A stretch of DNA of 64,000 bases from Argyresthia goedartella (GCA_949825045.1 OX463824.1:25962501-26026500), one strand, 5' to 3'; counted from the stretch's first letter, positions 1-11,370 are shown. The notes: generated by a model not told the origin, from the sequence alone. Numbers and translations: made by a program.

Positions 1-1707
1 TAAAGAATGTAAACAAATTTTCAGGGGCTTAAAAAAAATCTGAAGAAATTATGTTCAAATTTTAAACTTCGTATTCTAATCGCCGGCGTCTCTATTAGAC
101 GAAGATGATTCGTCAGATGAGTCTGAATCTTCTGTATTTACGATAAAAGTATTGTTTCATAAATTTTGCTATAAATATTGCTCTCTACTTTTATGATGTG
201 ATTTACCCATTTTCGTTATTTGTCAGCAGATACATTTTGGATTCCTTCTTGTAGCAATTGTTTCATATCTTCAGCCAAAAAATGCACCTATTTTACTACC
301 AATAAATTAGAAACCACCGCCAGAATTAGTAAAAGTTTAGTAAACGTCACAGATATCTCAACATAGGAGATAGGGCGTTCAGCCTATTTTGAAGCTGAAT
401 TCACGCACACAACGTATCATTAAATAAACACAACGAACACGCACACATGTTAAGCAATTACATATTTATCCCTACTCTCGTATTTGTAAACACAGGCAAA
501 GCAGTTACGCACACAGCACACACAGCGTCATGGACATAAAATTTATTTCCTGTCTCTCTTGCTAGTAGGTAACGCTAATGAGTATGAGAGAGACGGAATC
601 TGGATGCGACTCAATAGCATTACTTCCTCGGAATATTTCGTTAATCGTGTTGTTTTATTGAAGAAATATTGTATTATCAGTATTGACCTGTGAAATGTTA
701 TACCCTTGTTATGGAAATTTGTCGTATCACTGCGATTTTCACATAGGACAACTGCACAGGCCGGCATCATAGAAAATAAAGCTAAGTGTTGTCAGTTTTC
801 TATGGCGATCGGCGCGTGCACTCGGGAATTCTCGCTGAGAGCAAATGAATACTCACAGATGCGTATACAACAGTTTAGGAATTAAATGTTATTATTTTGT
901 CTCTCTCTCTCCTTCCGATGAAGCACATTGTTCACATTGTTTCATTGTTTATTGCTTAATTTTATAGCTATTTCCATTACCAGTAACTCATTACTGCTTA
1001 GGACATGACACCACCGAACCTTTGTCTACGATCCTCGTAAGAGGGCCTACTAACCATAAATACAGTCTACCTGTGAGCCTAGTTATGGTAGTAGTCACAT
1101 AAAATTACGTCCTTTGTTGTTTTACTATAAGTATAATACAAGCACTATAATGAATCATCATTACAATCAAAATTGAATCAATAAAATACTTTTATTATTA
1201 TTTGAAAGATCGCAATTTGGTCAGCGGACGCACCCTACACTTCACCTTACTGATACCATCCTCCCTGCCGCCCAGGTGATAACTTAATTTATACAAGAGA
1301 AAAGGACAGAGATAATAATTGTTCGCTATCACAGTAAAGGTCAGATTGTTAACATTCTTTATCTCGACAAATTGGCATTACTTTAGATATACTGTGGAAG
1401 TCAAAACGAATGAAAATAAGTGTTTAAAAATGTCAACACAATAATCTATTTTTAGGGGTCCTTAACTTCTAAAGAAAAATGGGAGTCATTATAGGATCAC
1501 TCGTGTTGTTGTCCTAGTTGTGTAAAAGTAATATTATACGACCGAATTCTGAACCGACTAAGTTGAAATTTGGTATTTTTTTGACCCAAACACGGACGTG
1601 TAATTATCGCGTTCGATGGAGAAAGGAATCTAAAATGTCGTCCATCGTATTTGACGAGGCAGTCCAATAAGCTAGAAACATGTCTCAAGCTGAACCTATT
1701 TCAACAA
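1..1707. other. A+T-rich sequence, no gene seen
   Basis: I see no convincing coding region, RNA gene or recognised repeat here. All open frames are under 80 codons and have no family resemblance. The stretch is A+T-rich with scattered short homopolymers. Confidence 0.5.
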
Positions 1708-1870
1708 AAACGTTTGACAATATCAGAATTGTACATTTCCAGCAGCTGTATTTTGTAAACTCAATTTTGTGTTAAAAAGACAGCATTTGCATATGACGTC
1801 ACATGCTAGTGTTTCAAAGAACCCGTGAACAAAATTACCGTTTTTACAGTTCCTAAAAAGTATCTATTTT
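1708..1870 (+). repeat. Dispersed repeat, copy 1 (partner at 62769-62926)
   Basis: About 160 bases starting near AAACGTTTGACAATATCAGA match, in inverted orientation, the stretch at 62769-62926 near the other end of the window. The match runs over the whole length with scattered substitutions, including a shared ATGACGTCACATGCTAGT block and a shared downstream block containing AGTTCC and AAAAAGTAT. The block holds TGACGTCA, the palindromic octamer bound by CREB/ATF factors. No coding frame spans it. It is probably a short dispersed transposon relic; family unknown. Confidence 0.65.
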
Positions 1871-2731
1871 GACGTCTCATATCTTATTCAGCAGTCACAT
1901 CCCTTATTGTCGATATAAATTTTGTTCCTTCGTTGTTACAATTTTGTCTGACTGTTGTTATTGTTAATTTTAACATTGTTATCATCATCATCATCATCAT
2001 GATAATGTACCTACCGCCACCATAACCGCTTTTTTACCCTATCAACCGTCACTGCAAGTACACGACAACATTTTAGATTCCTTTCTCCAATGAACGACAT
2101 AATACGTAAGCAAATACATTTTTAATTTGGGGGGCGATTGTTGGGGGAAATCATATTTTTTTTACAAAGTGTGACATGTCTATTTAAGGGCTTTTTGCAA
2201 GGGTCTTATTTTTTTTGTAAACCTGAAATTCTTAGTCAAAAAATATAATAAGAAAATAGGCAAAATAAGACCACCACCCGGCTCTTGCCTCGAATCTATA
2301 CTGATACTAAAATGTTGAAAGAAATATTCATAGATCTTTACTTGAATACCATAGAAAAAATAATGAAAAATGCATGCGTTTAATAGGGGGGTCACAATTG
2401 GGGAGCAAATCAAAAGTTAAATAAAAAAGTTTTCCAAACTGGATCGTGCGACATGTCTTGTTAAAGAATGTGTTTGTTGAGCACAATTTCTTACAAACCA
2501 CATACAAACTTTTAAATGCACCTGGTAAGATACATGGATTCTGAAACTAGACGTACCAATAAATTTACGGAAATATTATAGATCTTAGGATCTTTGGTGA
2601 TTTGTCACGACGATGCAAGAAACTTGAAAACCATTGTGCGATAGTACGGAACCCTTCGTGTACAAGTCTGCTGAGAAGTTGCTATGATATTTGTAGAATC
2701 GTATTTAACAAATATGTACAGTTCCACCCCA
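1871..2731. other. No gene seen; short ATC microsatellite
   Basis: Nothing recognised apart from a (TCA)n run at about 1981-2001 whose ends form TTATCA...TGATAA. Two similar G-rich stretches (2130-2150 and 2383-2405) bracket an A+T-rich segment but show no clear terminal repeats. Confidence 0.4.
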
Positions 2732-2825
2732 CTCTTGGATGTTTATATGTTATTTTTGGTTCCCACGACACAGGGTATGCTAGTGAGGGGCAATAAGCAA
2801 TGTATGTAAATGTTTATGTTCATGT
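2732..2825 (+). repeat. SINE-A, 3' half, fragment
   Basis: The body and tail of the SINE family that is complete at 49374-49600: CTTGGATGTTTATATG, then GGTTCCCACGACACAGGGTAT, then AAGCAATGTATGTAAATGTTTATG. The tRNA-like head is missing, and the stretch between the first two blocks is shortened. It is an old 5'-truncated copy. Confidence 0.7.
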
Positions 2826-3239
2826 TGTGAAGCTTACTATGTGGTCCACTATACTTTTCACAGGGCAGCGCCTAAAGTGTGACGTCCGTAAGTTAAAATA
2901 GTTCAGCACTAATATCCAGTCATATTCCCGTGTCCCTAGTGTGAGCTCTGAATACGAAATTCTGTAGGATTCAGTTAGAAATGCTATTTTTTATTGGAAT
3001 GAAATGTGGGCTTGTCGCTTGTTATCAACCGACTACGGCAAAGCCAAAAGGAGGGTTATGATTCTGACCGATTCTGATAAGTAATCAGTAATATATATAT
3101 ATCTTATTATTTTTATTGGATGACTTGCTGACCTATTTTGAGGTTAATTTTGCCATTGTCAAGTTTATTTGAAAGATCACCTTTCAGATCAGATTGGTCA
3201 GGTTCTCTTTGGTAAACCTGGAAATGAGTGTCTTAAGTG
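2826..3239. other. No gene seen
   Basis: No coding region. Around 3027-3080 there is a weak resemblance to a common moth repeat (ATCAACCGACT...AAAGGAGG), which I do not call with confidence. A short (AT)n run lies at about 3092-3103. Confidence 0.3.
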
Positions 3240-3402
3240 ATACCTTGGACACTATATAAACTGTGTCCAAGGTATTATTATTACAGACATTGATCTAGCT
3301 CCAAACTAGGATTCCCTGTATCTTGGGTACTAGACAACAATACACATACTTATATAGATAAATATTATACTTAGATAGATAAACAACCATGACTAGGGTA
3401 CA
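3240..3402 (-). repeat. SINE-B, 3' half (split copy)
   Basis: Read on the minus strand this is the second half of the SINE complete at 28142-28412: CCCTAGTCATGGTTGTTTATC, then CAGGGAATCCTAGTTTGG, ending in an (AAT)n tail and ACCTTGGACAC. The tail forms a perfect 12-bp inverted repeat (TACCTTGGACAC / GTGTCCAAGGTA, about 3242-3275). The tRNA-like half of the same copy lies at 3963-4072. The two halves are separated by an inserted LINE tail, with TACAAA repeated at both junctions. Confidence 0.75.
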
Positions 3403-3706
3403 AAACCTACAGGACCTTCTATTCCTGCATAAGGTATGTAACAATCACTTAGATGTCAGCAACATCCTGAGCCAGATTGGACTGACAGTCCCCTACAACT
3501 ACCCACGCAAACGTATCTCCAACACCCTCCATACACCTCTATGTAGGACAAATATTTACAAGCACTCGCCGATACCCAGAATGTGCGACATATATAACAA
3601 CACCTGTAGTGAAATCGACATAGACATATTTCATTATCGCTTACCTGTCTTCAGGAATAAAATCCTGAAAGAGCAAACCAACTTGAACCTAAAATTATTC
3701 TTATAG
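3400..3706 (+). pseudogene. LINE reverse transcriptase, C-terminal tail (5'-truncated)
   Basis: An open frame of about 100 codons with the typical C-terminal end of CR1/Jockey-group LINE ORF2 proteins. It begins LQDLLFLHKVCNNHLDV, includes a VCRTN-like CRTNIYKHSPIPRM block, and ends DIDIF...FR. The endonuclease and the catalytic part of the reverse transcriptase are missing, as expected for a 5'-truncated insertion. A 3' untranslated stretch follows and ends in (AAAT)n at about 3950-3962. It sits inside a SINE-B copy and is flanked by TACAAA on both sides, the likely target duplication. Non-functional. Confidence 0.7.
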
Positions 3707-3962
3707 TCCATAAATATTATTCATAAATATTATTCATAAATATTATTATATAGCTACCTATTTAAATTCCAAATTCTAATTAACTGTTATTTATTACTAT
3801 ACTTACATTCTAAGTTAAATTACAAAGTTAAATTTTAGTACAACAATAGTCAATGCTGTACTCATCTATAATAGGCACTCATATAAGAACAATAACGCCA
3901 TATTTCTATTGTATAATTTTGTATATGTGTGCTGTTGATGTGCCTAATTAAATAAATAAATA

Positions 3963-4072
3963 AATACAAACATCCGTTCTCATCAAACTCATATTTGCCC
4001 CCTCCGGGACTCGAATCTGGGACCCTTGGCTTCGTAGGCAGGGTCACTGCCGACTCGGCCATTCGGGTCTTT
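3963..4072 (-). repeat. SINE-B, tRNA-like head (split copy)
   Basis: The minus strand reads CGAATGGCCGAGTCGGCAG (box A-like) and a box B-like GGTCCCAGATTCGAGTCCC, then GGGGGCAAATATGAG, the start of SINE-B. It was contiguous with 3240-3402 before the LINE tail inserted. The tRNA-derived head supplies the internal RNA polymerase III promoter. Confidence 0.75.
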
Positions 4073-4450
4073 GGCCGAGGCCACATGGGTACTTGGTATT
4101 TAATTAATTGTTATAAAAATATTGAGAGCGCACTCCGTGATATCATAATTTAAATTATTATTTTTATATCCTTTATAAATAGCATAAAACAACAGTAAAA
4201 TTAATTGACGCATTGGGAAATAACATGTACAAAGGCGGGCTTATTTCTAAAATGAATCTCTTCCAGCCAACCCAGTAAGTATGTGCAGTGAAACAATGCG
4301 GGTTCAGCTAATAACAAAATATTTATACAAACAAGAAAACAGCAACTACATTTGAAAATAGAATACATTACACATAAACACAAATATTACATAAATACTT
4401 TGTAACGTATATATCATTAGGAAGATAATATTCTACATAAACACTTAATA
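4073..4450. other. A+T-rich spacer, no gene seen
   Basis: No coding or repeat signature recognised between the split SINE and the mariner element. Confidence 0.4.
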
Positions 4451-5656
4451 CCAGGGCGGAGTGATAAAGTATGGTAAAAATCTATTTTAGAATAAAATTA
4501 TCGCGAATTGTGTGAAACCTCCTTGTCCACAACTCCTTTGGAGGACTAAATTTAGATTTTCAGCCAGTACTACCGGTTAGTTTTTTTTATAGACTAGAGA
4601 AAACCAACTAAACGCATTTTCGCTAAGATGGAGAAAAGTGAATTTCGTGTGTTGATTAAACATGATTGTTTGCGCAAAAAAACGATTACGGAAACAAAAC
4701 AAAGACTTGATAAATATGATGGCGACTCCGCTCCGTCGATTAAAATGATTCATAAGTGGTTTACTGATTTTCGCTGTGGCCGTACTAGTGCAAGTGATGC
4801 TGAACGTCCAGGACGCCCTGTTGAGGTCACTACTCCAGAGATGATCGCTAAAATACATGACATAGTGTTGAACGACCGAAGAATGAAAGTGAGCGAGATA
4901 GTTGAGACAGTAGGCATCTCAAACGAACGGGTGTGAAATATCTTACACCAATATTTGCATATGTAGAAGCTCTCCGCGCGATGGGTGCCGCGTTTACTGA
5001 CTTTTGCGTCGTTTCATAACAGTTGACGAAACATGGATCCACCACTATACACCAGAAACCAAGCAGCAATCAAAACAGTGGATTGCTACGGGCGAACCAG
5101 CTCCGAAGAAGGCCAAAGCAGTTTTATCGGCCAATAAAGTGATGGCTACAGTTTTATGGGATGCACGTGGGATAATCCATATTGACTACCTAGAGAAGGG
5201 TAAAACGATAAATGGCGAATATTATGCCAATTTATTGGATCAATTTGACAAAATTTTACCTGAGAAGCGACCGCACTTGGCTAAGAAGAAAATCCTCTTC
5301 CACCAAGACAACGCACGAGTGCACACCTGCGCTATTGCCATGGCTAAATTCCCTGAGTTGCGATACGAGTTGCTTTCTCAACCACCATATTCGCCAGATT
5401 TAGCCCCTTGCGACTATTTTCTGTTTGCAAATTTAAAAAAATGGCTCGGTGGAAAAAGATTTAGCTCCAACGAAGAGATCATACACGAAACCAATGCCTA
5501 TTTTGAAGGGTTGCCTAAATCGTATTTTATGGAAGGAATCGAAAAGCTAGAGAAACACTGGATGAAGTGTATTGAGTTAGAAGTTGAAAATAAATAATAT
5601 ATTTTAAATAAATGATATTCATTATTTAATTTTTACCAGACTTTTCACTCCGCCCT
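4451..5656 (+). mobile_element. Mariner-type DNA transposon, decayed
   Basis: A 1.2-kb element bounded by imperfect inverted terminal repeats of about 30 bp. The left end reads AGGGCGGAGTGATAAAG then GGTAAAAAT; the right end, reversed, reads AAGGGCGGAGTGAAAAG then GGTAAAAAT. A TA lies immediately outside the left end. Size, ends and transposase all fit the mariner branch of Tc1/mariner. The transposase is broken, so the copy cannot move by itself. Confidence 0.85.
4628..5597 (+). pseudogene. Mariner transposase (DD34D), broken
   Basis: Cut-and-paste transposase of the mariner family. The N-terminal part (4628-4936) carries the helix-turn-helix DNA-binding region, including WFTDFRCGRTS and GRPVEV. 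The C-terminal part (5004-5597) is in another frame and holds the catalytic domain: VDETWIHH, HQDNARVH and YSPDLAPCDYFLF. Between the second and third aspartates I count 34 residues, the mariner spacing. Two stop codons after residue 102, a frame change and an internal deletion of roughly 30 codons just before the first catalytic aspartate make it non-functional. All three catalytic aspartates survive in the second piece. Confidence 0.85.
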
Positions 5657-6182
5657 TAAATAAATAAAACCTACAATAATTGAGATAGTATTCTTTCAGT
5701 CTTGATCTGAATGAGCTAGAGCTAGGCGATAAAATATCCTATAAATATTCCTATTCCTCTAAAATTCTATGAGTCCCTTACTTAATACAACCAGCCAAAA
5801 AAAACATTTGATCGAATAATAGCCGCTCATAGCAACGTGGAATCATGCCCGAAATGGGTTGAGGCACAAAGGAACGCGCCGGGAAACGGCGGCCATCTCA
5901 GGAAATATTTGGTAGTGTTACGGAGCGGTATCTGTGGGGCGGCCTAGATAGAAACCTTCACGACATTTCTAACAGGACGTGCCCCTTTCAGTAGGTAAAT
6001 CAATATTTGCTATCGCTGCCGCTAAATATCGCTGCTACTCCGTCCATGCTTCACCTATCCAGCGAGATTTGAGGCGAACCAAACATAAATAAACTATTCT
6101 GGCTGTCACCAAGTAGATGCCTGTGTTGTACTATATCGAGAATAATATCATGCGATAAAGGAAATTGTAAAATTTATTCATT
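5657..6182. other. No gene seen
   Basis: No coding region or repeat that I can name. The part at 5820-6000 is more G+C-rich than its surroundings but has no long open frame. Confidence 0.35.
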
Positions 6183-6358
6183 ACTAGCGGACCCGACAGA
6201 CGTTGACCTGCATGATATTTCAAGCGAAACCTAGATACCGACTGCAGCGCCATCTGCAAAAAGCGCCAAACGCATATAAAAAAACATTCGAATCGGTCCA
6301 GCCGTTTAGGAGGAGTTCAGTGACATACAAACGTACAGTAGAATTATATATATAAAGA
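6183..6358 (+). repeat. Short interspersed repeat (TAGCGGACCCGACAGACG family)
   Basis: A non-coding block starting TAGCGGACCCGACAGACGTTG and ending GTTTAGGAGGAGTTCAGTGA, then a tail of the form ATATATATAAAGAT. The combination of fixed head, fixed 3' segment and (AT)n-type tail recalls a repeat family common in insect genomes. I cannot assign its class from this copy alone. Confidence 0.45.
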
Positions 6359-6372
6359 TTATGTTATATGTT

Positions 6373-6460
6373 GATAACCTCTGTGGCACTGTGATTGTGG
6401 CTCTGCCTACCATGCGGCAGGTCCCGGGCTCGATCCCCAGCTGGGAATAAAGAAAAAATA
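6373..6460 (+). repeat. SINE-A, tRNA-like head fragment
   Basis: CCTCTGTGGCACTG...TTGTGGCTCTGCC and GGTCCCGGGCTCGATCCCC correspond to the box A and box B region of SINE-A. After the head the sequence runs into an A-rich stretch and leaves the family, so the 3' half is missing. Confidence 0.7.
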
Positions 6461-6959
6461 AATATACGGGATGGCAGAGGCGCGCCCACGTTTAGTTAAT
6501 TAAATACTCCTTTTTGCTCGCCAAGGCTTTAGACCATCGCCGCACCGAGGTGAGCATATTGTAATGCTCTCCCTTAATATCTAAACGATACAAAAATGTT
6601 TTAAGCATGAGGTCAATGAAATAAATATTAAATAATAATATTTCTTGTTATAGTGGCCAAATTTTATCGTCTTATAGGACTTGTGTAATTTGTTTTAGAA
6701 ATCTGTTTTTTTTAGAGGCATGAAATAGGTAGAGAAAATCCTCAATAATAGCAAGTTATACTTTGAGATAGAGTGTAGTGATAGTAATGAAAGGACTTAA
6801 AAGGGGAGATGAAGTGTAGAAATAACTAAATGTACATTTAACTGTAGCATGTCAACATTAGGATAGCGTAGCATAGTAAGTAATGCGTTGGATATAATTA
6901 CTATGTAATAACAATTATCATTAATTTGGAAATTAGACCAATAAACTTGTCTATATAAC
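6461..6959. other. No gene seen (left flank of BEL/Pao element)
   Basis: A+T-rich sequence without a coding or repeat signature. It ends in TCAGT at 6960-6964, one half of the target duplication of the adjacent retrotransposon. Confidence 0.4.
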
Positions 6960-6964
6960 TCAGT

Positions 6965-7902
6965 TGTCGTCCCTCCTATGCAATATTAGTATGAAATGCT
7001 AATTGCTGGGTTCACATATACAAATGGGCGACATGAAAGTATATAAAGTACACATATATTATCATTAAAATGGAAAGATGAGTCGACCAATTTTATTCCA
7101 CTCTTAACTCAATTATGTGTATCCGAATAATATGAGGTCGTGCCTCACTCCTGTGGCTGTGCCACACACATACATGATTCCGTTTTACCTGGTGCCCTTC
7201 CGTATCTAAATTGCCTCTGTGTGGTTGCTAACCCACTTACACTGCAGAGGAACTCTCATGATAATCAATGGCTATGCACCTCCAGTTGGGCAACGGTCGA
7301 CCTGCTCCGGTCTAGTCAGGGTACAATCCTGGTGACTCCAATCATATTTTGTTCATTAGTCACTTAGCCGGACGGGGAGGATTTGCCTCCCCGGAGACCT
7401 CCACCTTCCCCATAGTCTCGCCTCGGTTGCTCCAACTCAGTCGACCGTGCCAGTGTGTTCCCGGACACACCTCACATGCATGGGAGCTCCAGGCTTCCCT
7501 GTCCAATGTCCTTGACTACCAAGTGTGCTGTGCACTGCAAGATTGGACTAATACTAACAGAAAGAACGATATGCTTTAACCGTCTCCTCATCTTTCCACC
7601 TTATGATGCACTTTTAGGTCGACATAATAATATGGCAAAGTAAACACTCACCTCGTGTTCTCTATGGGACATAGGCCTCCTAGAAGCTCGTAGCTCCTAA
7701 CTCGTCTTACGACCACGATTCGTGCTCCTCTCTTTCTCGTGTTCACGGCAGCCATATTCGCGCCACCTTTTCTACCACAGTACCAACATGCAAAAAGTTA
7801 GTCAAAGCCAAGCATGGTGTTACCACTCTACAAAATATAGATTGACATTACTAGTGTTGATACATACCGATTGTTACATGGCGAATCGCGCTGCGCGCGA
7901 CA
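6965..7902 (-). repeat. BEL/Pao 3' LTR
   Basis: 938-bp LTR downstream of pol in the element's orientation. By eye only two substitutions separate it from the other LTR (T at 7495 versus A at 16569; T at 7827 versus A at 16901). The internal sequence next to it reads GCCTGTGGGAG on the minus strand, a short purine-rich tract in the position of the polypurine primer. Short open frames inside it are chance. Confidence 0.92.
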
Positions 7903-7923
7903 CTCCCACAGGCAATAGGAGTC

Positions 7924-8684
7924 TTATTGCAGTAGTGTGAGCAGGTGACGCGTCCACTCCAGTATTTTCTCTCTGGCTCGAATTGCTGCGTCCCTCTTAG
8001 TCGTAGTTTCCGGTTGCATATTGTCAGAGTTGGGAGTAACTCTTTCGGATCTTGATGCCTCAGTACTCATCATAGATTCCTGCATAGCCGTTACTTCCTT
8101 AGTGGCAACTACCACGTCATTATCCTCAGGTATCGGATCGGTTTCTGAAGGTTGTATGCTATCGCTTCCACTTGGCGCAGCATCCAGATCCAAGTACTCA
8201 ATAGGTGAGTCCAGAGGTGGTGCAGTTTGTTCCTCATCAGTCGCTCCTGATCGTGGAGAGTCCTCTGGTTCTGTCTCAAGAGGGTAGAGATGACCTACAG
8301 ACCGTGTCATTATGGTGTCTCCAACTTTAACTTTAGCGACCCTATGTTTTACATCTGCACTTCTTAGAAGCTCGGCTATCTTTCCCACTTTCCACAGCTC
8401 GCGGTTCTTTAAATCTGATTTTATTTGAACAAAGTCTCCTAGTTTTGGTTCGCAATCAGAAACAATTCTCGGCTGTTTAGGAGAGCTTTGGTATCTCTCT
8501 CTCAGACTCGTCAGGTATTGTGCCATGAATATTTTCTTAAACTCCTCTAAGATTATCAAGCCTTTTTTCCAGCTCTCTATCAGATTGACTTGCAGTTTGG
8601 AACTGTCCACCGTACAAACACTGTTCGTTGCTGGGGTCAAGGTTAAGCATTTTCCCAGACTTAGGAAATCAGCTGGTCTTAATA
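7924..8684 (-). pseudogene. BEL/Pao pol, C-terminal end after the transposon insertion
   Basis: The last roughly 250 codons of pol. Reading from the insertion point, it enters with a LRPADFLSL-type block and passes through WKKG...EEFKKIF...YLTSLRERYQ and a GDFVQIKSDLKNRELWKVGKI block. It ends in an acidic, low-complexity tail rich in Asp, Glu, Ser and Pro. The middle part is the DUF5641-type domain that follows the integrase core in BEL/Pao proteins. It is continuous in sense with 9995-11366; the 1.3-kb transposon at 8685-9992 separates them. The frame itself has no stop until 7924. Confidence 0.85.
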
Positions 8685-9992
8685 CACAGTCAGGTCATAA
8701 GTTCTGTCACACAATAAAAACTTTTGAATTTAGAACGCTGGCCACAAAAAAGTTTACTGAATTCGAATTTCGAATTTTTCATGAAAATAAAAATGTGTAC
8801 TTTTTAGAATTTTCCTCATTTTTAAATATGGAGTGGACACTTAAAGAAGACCGTATCGCAGTTATTGCGTTGCATCGTTGCGGTTACGCGCCAATTCAGA
8901 TTTTCGACTTACTGAAAAATTTGAATATAACCAAAAGATTCGTTTATCGTACCATAAAACGATACAATGAAGACTCTAGTGTAGATGACAGGTCAAGAAG
9001 TGGTCGCCCTCGCTCTGTTAGGACTCCAGCAGTGATAAAAGCTGTGAAGGCGCGAATTCAAAGAAATCCCATACGTAAGCAGAAACTGTTGGCCCTTCAG
9101 ATGGGGTTAAGCAGGACCACGGTGAAAAGGGTGTTAAATGAAGACTTAGGGCTTAGGGCATATCGAAGAAAAACAGGACATCGTTTGGACGCTCGTTTAA
9201 TGGACCTGAGACTGAAGAGATGCCGCGCTTTGTTGAAGCGGTATGCGGGAAAAAGCATCGGGATATTCTTTTTTCGGATGAAAAAATTATCACCGTGGAA
9301 GAGAGCTACAATAAACAAAATGATAAGGTGTACGCACAAAGCAGTGAAGAAGCAAGCAACCGTATTCCACGTGTCCAACGAGGTCATTTTCCATCCTCGC
9401 TCATGGTTTGGTTGGGAGTCTCTTATTGGGGCTTAACTGAGGTACATTTTTGTGAGAAAGGCGTAAAAACGAATGCAGTTGTGTATCAAAATACAGTCCT
9501 CAAGAACCTTGTGGAACCTGTTTCTCAAACCATGTTTAATAACAGGCACTGGGTATTCCAACAAGATTCTGCGCCAGCTCATAGAGCGAAAAGCACACAA
9601 GACTGGCTGGCGGCGCGTGAAATCGACTTCATCCGGCACGAAGACTGGCCCTCCTCCAGTCCAGATTTGAGTCCGTTAGATTACAAGATATGGCAACACT
9701 TGGAGGAAAAGGCCTGCTCAAAGCCTCATCCTGATTTGGAATCACTCAAGGCATCCTTGATTAAGGCAGCCGCCGATATTGACATGGACCTCGTTCGTGC
9801 TGCGATAGACGACTGGCCGCGCAGAATAAAGGCCTGTATTCAAAATCGCGGGGGTCATTTTGAATAAACTTTATTACCATAAGAATCTATGTTTTATTAA
9901 GTTCATTTTGCTATATAAATGTTTACATAAATAATAAACATGTCTAAATTATTTCATATTGCACATGTGACAGAACTTATGACCTGACTATG
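8685..9992 (+). mobile_element. maT-type (DD37D) Tc1/mariner transposon nested in BEL/Pao pol
   Basis: A 1,308-bp element with 27-bp terminal inverted repeats (CAYAGTCAGGTCATAAGTTC then TGTCACA) that differ at a single position. A TA lies directly outside each end (8683-8684 and 9993-9994), the duplication made by Tc1/mariner transposons. It is inserted in the integrase C-terminal region of the surrounding retrotransposon, on the opposite strand. It carries a single transposase gene with one frameshift. Confidence 0.92.
8828..9867 (+). pseudogene. maT/mori-type transposase (DD37D), one frameshift
   Basis: Transposase starting MEWTLKEDRIAVIALHRCGY. It has two helix-turn-helix segments (about residues 10-50 and 75-110) linked by SRSGRPRSVRTP, which resembles the GRPR motif. 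The catalytic domain carries FSDEK, FQQDSAPAH and SSPDLSPLDY. I count 37 residues between the second and third aspartate, which separates it from mariner (34) and Tc1 (DD34E) and fits the maT family known from insects and nematodes. The reading frame shifts by one base within a short A-run near 9250, between LLKRYAG and HRDILFSDEK; otherwise it is open to the stop after GGHFE. All three catalytic residues are present. I chose the ATG at 8828 because upstream codons belong to the terminal region. Confidence 0.88.
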
Positions 9993-9994
9993 TA

Positions 9995-11370
9995 TATGGA
10001 TCACTTCGGTTCCAACTTTTGTAAGCGGTCTTGAGTTAACAACAGCTTCTACCTCTTTTAGCACAGTTAACAGTTTGCTGTCTCCAAGAAGGTGCTTTTC
10101 GAGAGTGCGCTTTAGAGAATGCTTTACTACTCCTATCAGTCGTTCGTAGAATCCACCATGCCACGGAGCCAGCTGAGGAATAAATCTCCATTCAATTCCT
10201 CTTTCAATGCAATACTTACTAACGACTTCAGATGTTAATTTGAAGCAAGTGTCATTGTCTGAATATAGACGTTGTGGCGTATTTCTAGTGGCAGCAAATC
10301 TTCTAAGTGCCAGGAGACATTCTTCTGCAGTCAAGTCGTTAACAATCTCTAGATGAATGGCTCTCACAGCTAGACAAGTGAACAGGGCAACCCATCTCTT
10401 TTGTTTGCCAGTTGGCGTGTTCACATACAGCGGCCCGAAATAATCTACGCCACAGTATGTAAAGGGTGTGCTATAGTACACTCTTACAGTTGGTAGATCT
10501 GGCGCAGTTGGCAAACGGTATGGGCCACCGCTATGTTTAATACATCGCTGACATCTCGAGATCATTTTTTCCACCTGACGTTTACCCTGTGGTATCCAGT
10601 ACTTCTCTCTAATGAGGCTAAGTGTATGTGTAGTGCCAACATGATAATTATTTTCATGAGTTTCCTTGATGATCCTAGTTGTAAATTCGCAATCTCTGGG
10701 AAGTAAAATAGGATGTTTCATGTCATTATTCCATGTGGTGTTAACCATCCGTCCCTGGCATCTCATTACACCGTCCACATCTAGAAACAGTCCGAGATTT
10801 TTAGTCAGATGTGTTATTTTTCCTGTAATCTCGTTGGCAAAATGAAGCTTTTGCAGTTTTTTAATCTCAGTTATATTATCTGTTGAGTTCAATGAAGATG
10901 GCGTGTCCTGTACTGAGTCAATTTCGGTTATGTCATTACTTGGATTATTGATTTCTGACTGGTCGACTTGGTCGTCAATTTCCATCTGTTGATCATCATT
11001 TGCTTCAACAGCTCGGAGTTCATTTCCTGGACCATCATCAGCTTCTGGTCTGCTACTGTGATTGCTCTGGTCCAGGCCCTCCCCAACAGAAAGGACTGTC
11101 ATATGGTTCATGTAGTACCTATCTGTGGGCCACTTTGTTTCGTCCTCACTTAAGAATGTGGGGTCATTGAACCAAAGTTCTTTGGATTGACTCCACCTGT
11201 CAGGTCTCGTGGCAACATCAGCTGGGTTCATCTTAGTGTTGATGTAGTATAACTCTGCTTGCATTTGGTTTTTTCTGATCTCTTCTACCCTGTTCGATAC
11301 AAAGGGTGGTAATAATTTGTTCGAACGCATCCATCCATGTACGACCAAACTATCGGTCCACAACATTTCT
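9995..11370 (-). pseudogene. BEL/Pao pol: RNase H end and integrase
   Basis: Open from 11366 to the transposon insertion. It starts with the last part of RNase H (LWTDSLVVHGWM, then NPADVATRP). A hydrophilic linker follows, then an integrase with a zinc-binding H-H-C-C module (HVGTTHTL...CQRCIKH) and a catalytic core. The acidic residues are in GVDYFGPL, YSDNDTCF and GFYERLIG. It ends at NSRPLTKVGTEV, where the maT element interrupts. Its frame differs from the reverse-transcriptase frame upstream: a one-base shift near 11370 cuts RNase H in two. The catalytic triad is intact. Confidence 0.88.

Noticed and set aside
3025..3085. Match to the common moth repeat ATCAACCGACTT...AAAGGAGG
   Set aside because: Only a few short blocks agree, so it is too weak to call.
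7140..7940. Several plus-strand frames in the BEL/Pao LTR, repeated at 16214-17038
   Set aside because: They are duplicated only because the LTR is duplicated, are short and overlapping, and read opposite to the element.
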